Assembly: GCA_029261855.1 (NCBI GenBank)
Contig: JAJDAN010000048.1
Coordinates: forward strand, 1-64,000
Origin: Deltaproteobacteria bacterium
GTDB taxonomy: Bacteria; Myxococcota_A; UBA9160; UBA4427
DNA length: 64,000 nucleotides
Direction of reading: 5' to 3'
Position numbers and translations under genes: made by a program. The notes beneath the pieces were generated by a model that saw nothing but the letters and a program-made list of their open reading frames with translations, did not search any database and had not been told where the DNA came from. This document shows, piece by piece, positions 1-6,347 of the stretch (position 1 is the stretch's first letter; every line of letters begins with the position of its first letter).

Positions 1-549
1 CGCGGACCCGATGTCGCCGAACGCGCCGGAGCTTCCGAGCCGGGTGGGGTCGCCGGGCTCGCGCATCAACTCGTACAGGCCCCCCATGGCTTCGGCGACG
101 ATCGCGTAGGCGGGACGGTCGCGGTACGGAGAGCTTCCCAGACTGCCGAAGCCCGACACGCTGACATAGACGAGGGGCGGGTGGATTTCGGACAGAGCCG
201 CGTAGCCCAGACCCAGACGATCCATGTTGCCCGGCTTGAAGTTCTCGCCGAAGACGTCGAAGCGCGGGACCAGGCGGCGGACGAGCTCGACGCCCTCGGG
301 ACGCTTCAGGTCGACGGCGATACTGCGCTTGTTGAGGTTCGTTCGGAGATAGGTGGCGCCGACGTCGCGCCCGTCCACGTCGCGCAGGGAAGGCTTCGAT
401 CCGCGTCCGGAATCGCCGTGCACCGGATGCTCGATCTTCACGATCTCGGCCCCGAGGAAGCCCAGGAGCTGGGTGCTGAAGGGCAGGGCCTGCATCTGCT
501 CGACGGCGAGGATGCGCAGCCCGGTAAGCGGTAGCGCCGAATCGCTCAT
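1..549 (-). CDS. CoA-transferase family III (CaiB/BaiF), N-terminal part
   Basis: This is the first 183 codons of a gene that continues off the left edge. Translating the minus strand from the ATG at 549 gives a protein opening MSDSALPLTGLRILAVEQ, followed by LGAEIVKIEHPVHGD, then NLNKRSIAVDLKRPEG and FGENFKPGNMDRLGLGY. These are the standard N-terminal landmarks of type III CoA-transferases, which move CoA between acyl groups in the cytoplasm. The catalytic aspartate region lies near or beyond the edge and cannot be confirmed. The ATG overlaps the TGA of the upstream dihydropteroate-synthase-like gene (ATGA), so the two are probably translated from one message. The acyl substrate cannot be told from this part. 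Confidence 0.93.
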   Translation of the reverse strand, partial: MSDSALPLTGLRILAVEQMQALPFSTQLLGFLGAEIVKIEHPVHGDSGRGSKPSLRDVDGRDVGATYLRTNLNKRSIAVDLKRPEGVELVRRLVPRFDVFGENFKPGNMDRLGLGYAALSEIHPPLVYVSVSGFGSLGSSPYRDRPAYAIVAEAMGGLYELMREPGDPTRLGSSGAFGDIGSA

Positions 550-1373
550 GAGGAGGCCTCTTTTCCTGCTGCTCTCGCGTCTCTCGGCCCTGTCTCGTCC
601 TCGGCTCGCAGCAGGCGCTGCAGGATGTCGGGCTCGTGGGTGCGGACGTACTCCGGTCGTGCGTGCAGGACGGCGGACGCCATCATGATACGCGCGAGGC
701 GTTCCGGTTTGCGCGCCGCGTAGAGCATCAGCGGGCAACCCAGGGCGCGGAAGCGGTCGAGGTGGAAGACGACGTGGTGCTGCAGGTGGATCTTGTCGTG
801 GTCGTCGGTGTCCGGGTGGAGGATGCCGAGATTCGGGTCGAGCACCACCTCGGCGACGCCGGCCGCGCGGGCGCGCGCGACCCGGGGCGCCATGAAGTCG
901 AAGATGGTCTCGATTCGGTAGGGCACGCGTTCGCGATCGCGCATGCGATAGGCGTCGCCATAGGGCATGTAGGACAGGATCAAGACTGCGTTGGCAGCCG
1001 CGGCCGCGTCGAGCAGGGCGTCGGGCAGGTCTTCGCCGGTGTAGTTCAGGACCGTGGCCCCCCAGGCGAGCGCGCGCGTGGCGGTCCGGGGCGACCAGGT
1101 GTCTACCGAGACCCGGTAGCCCTGCGCGGTCAATGAACGCACGGACGGCTCGAGTCGCGCCTGCTCCTCATCGTCCCCGATCTCGGGCGCGTCCGGGGTG
1201 ATCGAGCGGCCCCCGAGGTCCAGGATCGACACGCCCCTCGAGACCAGGGATTCTGCCCGCGCCCGCATCGCCTCGGGTGTTCGGACGATCGAATCCGTCA
1301 CCATCGACTCCGGGGACAGGTTCACCACCCCGAGCAGGGTGGGCGCGTAGCGCACGCTATCGTCTCTCGTCAT
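546..1373 (-). CDS. dihydropteroate synthase-like (pterin-binding domain) protein
   Basis: The 275-residue product follows the plan of the pterin-binding TIM barrel of dihydropteroate synthase (FolP): GVVNLSPES near residue 15 stands for the family GxxNxTPDS, LDLGGRSITPDA near 55 for DxGGESTRPGA, VSVDTW near 98 for the SxDT strand, and VVLDPNLGI near 180 for the DPGxGF strand. Several catalytic positions deviate (no FSDGG; no clear KSF near the end, where LMLYAARKPERLARI occurs), so it may be a diverged paralogue rather than the folate enzyme itself. The ATG at 1373 is preceded by AGGA. A slightly earlier in-frame ATG is possible. It sits divergently against a pterin synthase paralogue, which supports a role in pterin or folate chemistry. 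Its 3' end overlaps the CoA-transferase start. Confidence 0.8.
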   Translation of the reverse strand: MTRDDSVRYAPTLLGVVNLSPESMVTDSIVRTPEAMRARAESLVSRGVSILDLGGRSITPDAPEIGDDEEQARLEPSVRSLTAQGYRVSVDTWSPRTATRALAWGATVLNYTGEDLPDALLDAAAAANAVLILSYMPYGDAYRMRDRERVPYRIETIFDFMAPRVARARAAGVAEVVLDPNLGILHPDTDDHDKIHLQHHVVFHLDRFRALGCPLMLYAARKPERLARIMMASAVLHARPEYVRTHEPDILQRLLRAEDETGPRDARAAGKEASS

Positions 1374-1863
1374 GGAGTCCTGGCACATCTTCCTGGAAAA
1401 GGAGTACTTCAAGTTCTCCTGCGCGCACTTCCTGATCTTCGCCGATGGCAGCAAGGAACGCCTGCACGGCCACAACTACCACGTCGAGGTGGAGATCGAA
1501 GGCGATCTGAGTGAAGCGGGTCTCGTGATCGACTTTCTCGACGCCAAGCCGGTCGTCCGCGAGCTGTGCGACTTTCTGGACGAACACTGGATCCTGCCCG
1601 GAGAGCATCCGGAGCTGAAGATCGACGAGCAGTCCGACGGGCACACGGCAGTGGTCTATCGCGACGCGCGCTATCTGGTGCCGTCGGACGAGATTCGCGT
1701 CCTTCCGATCAACAACAGCTCGGTGGAGAACCTGTCCACCTGGTTCGGCCGGACGCTGCACGAACGACTCACGTCGCGCTTCGGGCAGAGCCAGGTTCGT
1801 CGTCTGCGGGTCGCGATTTCCGAGACGCCGGGGCAGCGAGGCGTGTTCGAGCTGCGCGCCTGA
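1372..1863 (+). CDS. 6-pyruvoyltetrahydropterin synthase family protein (PTPS-III-like)
   Basis: The 163-residue protein belongs to the COG0720 family (QueD, PTPS). Zinc ligands are visible as H19 (FSCAHF) and H32/H34 (LHGHNY), with VIDFLDAK downstream and a conserved Glu in NNSSVENLS. The canonical QueD cysteine four residues before HGH is Lys28 here, while Glu29 creates ExxHGH (ERLHGH). That signature marks the PTPS-III subgroup, known to bypass dihydroneopterin aldolase (FolB) in folate synthesis. The neighbouring divergent DHPS-like gene fits that idea. QueD-type queuosine synthesis is less likely. The start cannot move far downstream without losing H19, yet no Shine-Dalgarno sequence is visible, and the ATG shares CATG with the opposite gene's ATG. 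Confidence 0.88.
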   Translation: MESWHIFLEKEYFKFSCAHFLIFADGSKERLHGHNYHVEVEIEGDLSEAGLVIDFLDAKPVVRELCDFLDEHWILPGEHPELKIDEQSDGHTAVVYRDARYLVPSDEIRVLPINNSSVENLSTWFGRTLHERLTSRFGQSQVRRLRVAISETPGQRGVFELRA

Positions 1864-1882
1864 GGCGAATCTACCCGTCTCC

Positions 1883-3076
1883 TCAATCGTAGCCCTCGAG
1901 CCCGAGCAGCTCGATCGCGTTGCCCCGGGCGATCTTGTCGACGACGTCCTGCTCGAGGTGGCCGAAGAGCTCCTCGGCCACTTGCTTCGAGCGCGGGAAG
2001 GTGCCGTCCTGGTGCGGGTAGTCGGTCTCGAACATCACGTTGTCGACGCCGATCTTGTCCAGCAGGTCGATGCCGACGCTGTCCTTGAAGAAGCATCCGA
2101 AGCAGTTCCGGCGGTAGTAGAACGACGGCGGGTTCGGGAGCCGCGTTTCGCCCTGGGCCCATTGGTGCGTCTCCCAGGTGTCGTCCGCTCGCTCGATGAA
2201 GTAGGGGATCCAGCCGATCTGACACTCGGCGTACAACAGCTTGAGCTTCGGGAAGCGGTCGAGCTTGCCCGAGAAGATCCAGTCGATCATCGACGAGATG
2301 CTGTTGCATGCGATCAGGTTGGCGGCCACGATCGTGGGAGCGTCTTCGCCGGTGTTCACCGTCTTCGTGCCCGAGCCGATGTGCATGCAGATCGCGGTTT
2401 CGGTCTCCTCGCAGGCGGCCAGGAAGGGGTCCCAGTAGTCGGTGTGGATGGAGGGCAGGCCCAGCCAGGCGGGTATCTCGGAGAACGCGACGGCGCGCAC
2501 GCCACGCGCGGCGTTGCGCCGGATCTCGGCGGCGGCGAGTTCGACGTCCCAGAGCGGAACGACGCACAGCGGGATCAGTCGCCCGTCGCTGTCGCCGCAC
2601 CACTCGTCGACCATCCAGTCGTTGTAGGCCTCGAGGCAGAGCTTCGAGAGGTCCTTGTTCTTGCGTTCGGCGAACAGCTGCCCGCAGAAGCGGGGATAGT
2701 TCGGAAAGCAGAGCGAGGCCTCGATGTGGTTGCGTTCCATGTCCGCCACCCGGGCTTTCGGGTCATAGCAGCCCGGGGCGATGTCCTCGAAGGTGACGCC
2801 TACGGCGGACACCTTGTCCGGCGGTAGGCCGGGGCAGGCGATCATCAGCTTGAGCTGGTAGCGGTGGTCTTCGTAGTGCCACCAGGCGGCCTTCTCGGGC
2901 CCGTCCCCGGGCTCTTCGACCCAGCGCCCGTCGACCAGCTTCATCTCGCCCCGGGGCAGGGTCAGGACCCGCGGTCCTTCGTCGCGGTACTTCGCAGGGA
3001 GACGGGACTGCCACAGGTGCGGCGGCTCGACGACGTGATCGTCGACGCTGATGATCCGGGGCATCACGCTAGGCAT
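1883..3076 (-). CDS. amidohydrolase family 2 metal-dependent hydrolase
   Basis: The 397-residue protein starts MPSVMPRIISVDDHVVEP, with the N-terminal DxH-like metal strand of the amidohydrolase-2 family (ACMSD and related decarboxylases or hydrolases). Later landmarks include CMHIGSGTKT near residue 245, which supplies a metal histidine, and NVMFETDYPHQDGTFPRS near 355, the terminal Asp/His metal strand typical of the family. The start is well supported by AAGGAG eight bases upstream. The substrate is unknown; relatives act on aromatic or lactone ring-cleavage products. It stands between the pterin gene and a minus-strand run (DsbA-fold isomerase, LLM oxidoreductase), and may be co-transcribed with them given the 57-base gap. 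A second protein of this family lies at 34288-35400. Confidence 0.9.
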   Translation of the reverse strand: MPSVMPRIISVDDHVVEPPHLWQSRLPAKYRDEGPRVLTLPRGEMKLVDGRWVEEPGDGPEKAAWWHYEDHRYQLKLMIACPGLPPDKVSAVGVTFEDIAPGCYDPKARVADMERNHIEASLCFPNYPRFCGQLFAERKNKDLSKLCLEAYNDWMVDEWCGDSDGRLIPLCVVPLWDVELAAAEIRRNAARGVRAVAFSEIPAWLGLPSIHTDYWDPFLAACEETETAICMHIGSGTKTVNTGEDAPTIVAANLIACNSISSMIDWIFSGKLDRFPKLKLLYAECQIGWIPYFIERADDTWETHQWAQGETRLPNPPSFYYRRNCFGCFFKDSVGIDLLDKIGVDNVMFETDYPHQDGTFPRSKQVAEELFGHLEQDVVDKIARGNAIELLGLEGYD

Positions 3077-3133
3077 GGGTCGTCTCCTTTTTGCGCGTGC
3101 GCGTGTCAGCGAGGTTGGATCAACGAGGCAGAG

Positions 3134-3784
3134 TCAGCGTCGGGCCAGCCCGTGCTGTTCGAGGCGCCACACGAGGTGGTCGAGGCGGTCCTGCCCGAAG
3201 AAGGGCTCGCCCTCGAAGACGCAGGTGGGGACGCCCCAGTGACCGGCGGCGGCGTGGGCTTCCTGGTTGGCCTGGATCTGCGCCTCGAAGTGGTCGGGGT
3301 CTGCAGCCACTGCCGCGTCCAGCTCGGCGAGATCCAGCCCGGCACGCTCTGCGGCCCGCGCCAGATGATCGCCTTCGTTCCAGCCGTCGACTTCACCGCT
3401 CCAGATCGTGTGGCTGACGTGCTCGAGGAAGGGCAGCCCGCGTCCGCGCTCCACGGCTGCGATGCCGAGGCGGGTCAGCCGGTGAATGTAGGGCTGGTCC
3501 TTCGAGATGGTCCGGGTCGCGATGTCCTGGGCGATGGGGTCGGGGCGCGGCCAGCTGTACGGGATGCCGTTCATCTGCGCGATTCGGACGGTGTCCCGGA
3601 GCAGGTACGGCGGCCACATGGGATTGACCTTCTCGAAGAACTCCGGCGTCCGAATCGCGATCGGGTAGACGGGGCGCACGTCGCAATCGAGGTCGTAGTC
3701 TCGCACCAGCTCGACGATGCGGGACGTCGCCAGGTAGGAGTAGGGCGAACGGAAGGACCAGTAGAGCTCGAATCCCAGCGTCAA
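3134..3784 (-). CDS. DsbA-fold 2-hydroxychromene-2-carboxylate isomerase-like protein
   Basis: The 216-residue product shows a thioredoxin-like DsbA fold: FELYWSFRSPYSYLATSRI at the N-terminus, a helical insertion in the middle, and HWGVPTCVFEGEPFFGQD near the C-terminus with the cis-proline loop (VPT). In place of a CxxC pair it has SPYS, as in 2-hydroxychromene-2-carboxylate isomerase and kappa-class glutathione transferases, so it probably isomerises or conjugates a substrate using glutathione or a similar thiol. The start is a TTG that overlaps the TGA of the upstream LLM oxidoreductase (TTGA), which implies translational coupling. The upstream in-frame sequence is only the antisense-free shadow of the previous gene. 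The substrate is unknown; the neighbours suggest aromatic or polycyclic catabolism. Confidence 0.87.
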   Translation of the reverse strand: MTLGFELYWSFRSPYSYLATSRIVELVRDYDLDCDVRPVYPIAIRTPEFFEKVNPMWPPYLLRDTVRIAQMNGIPYSWPRPDPIAQDIATRTISKDQPYIHRLTRLGIAAVERGRGLPFLEHVSHTIWSGEVDGWNEGDHLARAAERAGLDLAELDAAVAADPDHFEAQIQANQEAHAAAGHWGVPTCVFEGEPFFGQDRLDHLVWRLEQHGLARR

Positions 3785-4800
3785 AGCACCAGCTCCGCCA
3801 TCGTGCGCATGATGGTCGGGTCTCCGGCGCCGAGCAGCAGGCTGGTCACCGGCGTCTCGCGCCACGCCGCGAGGCGCTCCTTGATGCGGTCGAGGGGGCC
3901 GCAGAGCGAGATCTCGTCGGCGAACTGCGACGGCACCATGGCGGTCGCCTCGGCGCGCTTCCCCTGCATGAAGAGATCCTGGATCTTGTGGGCCTCCGCC
4001 TCGAAGCCCATGCGACTCATGAGTTCCATGTGGAAGTTGCGCTTCTTGGCGCCCATGCCGCCGATGTAGAAGCCGAGCATCGCCTTGACCGGCATCAGTG
4101 CCACCTCGAGATCATCGTGGATGTTCACCAGGACGAGCTGCGAGATCTCGAAGCCGGGCTTCAACTGCCCGAGACTCTCGGCGTAGACCTCCTGGCGGAA
4201 GGGCGAGTAGTAGAGGGGCAGCCAGCCGTCGGCGATCTCCGCCGTCATCGCCACGTTCTTCGGTCCCTCTGCACCCAGGAAGATCGGTACGTCCGCTCGC
4301 AGGGGATGCACGATCGAGCGCAACGGCTTGCCGAGGCCCCAGGACCCTTCGCCGCGATAGGGCATCGGGTAGTGGGGGCCATCGTTCGACACGGGCTCCT
4401 TGCGCGCGAGGATCTTGCGGATGATGTCGACGTACTCGCGAGTCCGGGCCAGGGGCTGGGCGAAGGGTTGCCCGTACCAGCCTTCCACGACCTGGGGACC
4501 GGAGACGCCCAGGCCCAGGATCATGCGCCCGTTCGACAGATGATCGAGGGTGAGGGTCGCCATTGCGGTGGCCGCCGGAGTCCTGGCAGAAAGCTGGACG
4601 ACGGAGGTGCCGAGTCGGATCTTCGAGGTGTTCGCCCCGATCCAGGCCAGGGGCGTAAAGGCGTCGGAACCCCAGGCCTCGGCGGTCCAGACCGAGTCGT
4701 AGCCGAGATTCTCGGCCTCCACGGCGAGCTCGACGTGGTTGGTGGGTTTCTGCGCCCCCCAATAGCCGAGCTGCAGTCCGAGCTTGAGATCCTTCGCCAT
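3781..4800 (-). CDS. LLM-class (F420-dependent type) oxidoreductase
   Basis: The 339-residue protein is a luciferase-like TIM barrel. It shows LKLGLQLGYWG at the N-terminus, EAENLGYDSVWTAEAWGSD near residue 30, IRLGTSVVQLSARTPAATA near 65, RMILGLGVSGPQVVEGWYG near 95 and PIFLGAEGPKNVAMTAEIAD near 175. This pattern is that of the subgroup that usually binds cofactor F420 rather than FMN. The start ATG at 4800 follows AAAGGA; longer versions of the frame lack this signal. It is the first gene of a short minus-strand operon with the DsbA-fold isomerase, and is divergent from the Rieske oxygenase across 146 bases. The substrate is not predictable from the sequence. Confidence 0.92.
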   Translation of the reverse strand: MAKDLKLGLQLGYWGAQKPTNHVELAVEAENLGYDSVWTAEAWGSDAFTPLAWIGANTSKIRLGTSVVQLSARTPAATAMATLTLDHLSNGRMILGLGVSGPQVVEGWYGQPFAQPLARTREYVDIIRKILARKEPVSNDGPHYPMPYRGEGSWGLGKPLRSIVHPLRADVPIFLGAEGPKNVAMTAEIADGWLPLYYSPFRQEVYAESLGQLKPGFEISQLVLVNIHDDLEVALMPVKAMLGFYIGGMGAKKRNFHMELMSRMGFEAEAHKIQDLFMQGKRAEATAMVPSQFADEISLCGPLDRIKERLAAWRETPVTSLLLGAGDPTIMRTMAELVL

Positions 4801-4946
4801 CGGGGGTCCTTTCGGTGGGGCTGGGGTGTGGTGGTGGGCGCGGCAGGTGCGGGAAGATAACGCAGCGATTCGCTTCCCGATCTTGCGCGATCGGCCGACT
4901 GAATGCAGTTTTCCGTGTCGCGGGACGAAGACATGGAGGGCTTCCA

Positions 4947-5954
4947 ATGACGGGTCGCTACCCGTTCTCGGGTATCCCGAGCGGCTGGTACGTCATCGCG
5001 GCGAGCGACGAGCTGCGTCCGGGCGATGTAGTGGGTCGTCGCTACTTCGGACGGGACCTCGTGCTCTACCGAACGATGTCCGGTCGAGTCGCGACGGTCG
5101 ACGCCACCTGCCCGCACATGGGAGCCCATCTCGAGGGGGGGCGAGTCGCGGGCGAGACCCTGCGCTGTCCCTTCCACGGTTTCGAGTTCGACCTCGACGG
5201 GGCGTGCGTGCGGACGCCCTATGCCCAGGGCGCGCCCGCCCGCGCCCAGCTGCGGACCTGGCGGGTGCGCGAGCAGGACGGTCTGGTGCTCTGCTGGTGG
5301 GACGTCCACGACAAGCCGCCCGAGTGGTCGGTGCCGGAGTTGGATCTCGCGGGGTGGGGGGGGCTCGGTGTTCACCGCTACCGCATCGCCTCCCATCCCC
5401 AGGAGACGACGGAGAACAGCATCGACTACGGGCACTTCACATCGGTCCACAGCTTCCCGAACGCCGAGATGACGCGGCCCGTCGAAACCGACGGACCGCA
5501 CCTGCAGAGCGGCTACGCGATTACCGCGACCCTCGGCGCGATCGGACTCCCCCGGGCCCGTGTCCGCGTCGCCTTCGAGGTGGATGTCTGGGGGCTCGGC
5601 TATTCCCTCGTGAACCTGCACATGGCCGGTCTCGGCCTGCGCGGGCGCCTCTTCGTGTTGCCGGTCCCCATCGACGAAGAACACATCGAGCTGCGCCTCG
5701 CGAGCCGCGCGCGTCACCCCATCCCGGGGCTCGGTCCCTTGCTGCGGCGCGTCGTACACGGGCAGTTCCGACAGGAGGTCGAGCAGGACATTCCGATCTG
5801 GGAGAAGAAGACCTATCTCGAGCGCCCGGCGCTGGCGCCGGGGGACGGGCCGATCAGCGAGTACCGGCGTTGGGCACGTCAGTTTTATCCGGACCCCTCC
5901 AGTCCGGCGCCCGGGGCTGACAGCTCTCGTCAGCAGAGACTGCATACGCCTTGA
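4947..5954 (+). CDS. Rieske [2Fe-2S] oxygenase, KshA/ring-hydroxylating type
   Basis: The 335-residue protein has a Rieske domain near residues 12-105 with both cluster ligand pairs: CPHMGAH (Cys55, His57) and CPFHGFEFD (Cys74, His77). The catalytic domain has ENSIDYGHFTSVHSF near 155-170, giving the Asp and two His ligands of the mononuclear iron site. Such enzymes hydroxylate or desaturate steroids and aromatics using electrons from a separate reductase, none of which is visible nearby. The ATG at 4947 follows GGAGGG, and upstream in-frame sequence looks non-coding. A single large subunit without a small beta subunit is typical of the KshA/VanA/cholesterol-desaturase branch. It stands alone on the plus strand, divergent from the LLM oxidoreductase. 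Confidence 0.93.
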   Translation: MTGRYPFSGIPSGWYVIAASDELRPGDVVGRRYFGRDLVLYRTMSGRVATVDATCPHMGAHLEGGRVAGETLRCPFHGFEFDLDGACVRTPYAQGAPARAQLRTWRVREQDGLVLCWWDVHDKPPEWSVPELDLAGWGGLGVHRYRIASHPQETTENSIDYGHFTSVHSFPNAEMTRPVETDGPHLQSGYAITATLGAIGLPRARVRVAFEVDVWGLGYSLVNLHMAGLGLRGRLFVLPVPIDEEHIELRLASRARHPIPGLGPLLRRVVHGQFRQEVEQDIPIWEKKTYLERPALAPGDGPISEYRRWARQFYPDPSSPAPGADSSRQQRLHTP

Positions 5955-6048
5955 CGTGTCGACGTCGTCCCGTAGACTGCGGCCTCCTCGTGCCTAACCC
6001 GGCCCTGACTCGTTCACGACGAAACCTGAACGGAGGCGATCGGATCCG

Positions 6049-6192
6049 ATGAAACGGACCAAGATCCAGACGCTGCTCGCGGACGCATTTGCGTTCCCGG
6101 GCGACGTGCGTCTCGACCTCTGCTCGAGCGTCTCTGGCGTGAGCGGAGCGGCGACCGCTTGCTCGCATGAGGGTCCGACGCATAGCCCATAG
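6049..6192 (+). CDS. small ORF, 47 residues, unknown
   Basis: An ATG at 6049 follows GGAGG at a workable distance and opens a 47-codon frame ending in TAG at 6190-6192. The peptide begins MKRTKIQTLLADAFAFPGDV and has two cysteines in its second half; no domain is recognised. The first dozen residues are loosely like the N-terminus of some asparaginyl-tRNA synthetases, which is too little to assign anything. The frame is closed 30 bases later by a perfect hairpin, so the unit could be a real small gene, a leader peptide or a non-coding RNA that happens to have an open frame. Codon use is not decisive at this length. Confidence 0.35.
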   Translation: MKRTKIQTLLADAFAFPGDVRLDLCSSVSGVSGAATACSHEGPTHSP

Positions 6193-6222
6193 GCACCCCG
6201 ACCAACGTCGAAGCGCTGCTTC

Positions 6223-6261
6223 GAAAACGGCCTTCCGGGTGCACCCCGGAAGGCCGTTTTC
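6223..6261. terminator. perfect 17-bp hairpin, likely bidirectional terminator
   Basis: GAAAACGGCCTTCCGGG at 6223-6239 is the exact reverse complement of 6245-6261, with a 5-base loop between. The A-rich foot on the left and T-rich foot on the right (followed by GTTTT) make it look like an intrinsic terminator usable on either strand. It would end transcription from the Rieske gene and small ORF before the ABC exporter. Confidence 0.8.
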
Positions 6262-6347
6262 GTTTTCCGGGGCCCAGCAGACGAACCGAGAACAGAGAAC
6301 CGAAAGCTGCGAACCGAGAGCACAGAGCAGCGCAGGGAGAAGGCGAG

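Larger units (their letters stand above)
5955..6347. other. 393-bp gap with small ORF, perfect hairpin and GA-rich repeats
   Basis: Between the Rieske gene and the ABC exporter lie, in order, a 47-codon ORF with its own ribosome binding site (6049-6192), a perfect 17-bp hairpin (6223-6261), and an A/G/C-rich stretch in which GAACCGAGAACAGAG (6283-6297) recurs in altered form at 6311-6327. No tRNA-like or rRNA-like folding was recognised. The arrangement of a short transcribed unit closed by a terminator is compatible with a small RNA or leader-peptide gene. The ABC exporter start is preceded by GGGAGAAGGCGAG. Confidence 0.6.

Noticed and set aside
6049-6192. Remnant of an asparaginyl-tRNA synthetase gene
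   Set aside because: Only about a dozen N-terminal residues resemble that family, which is within chance for so short a stretch.
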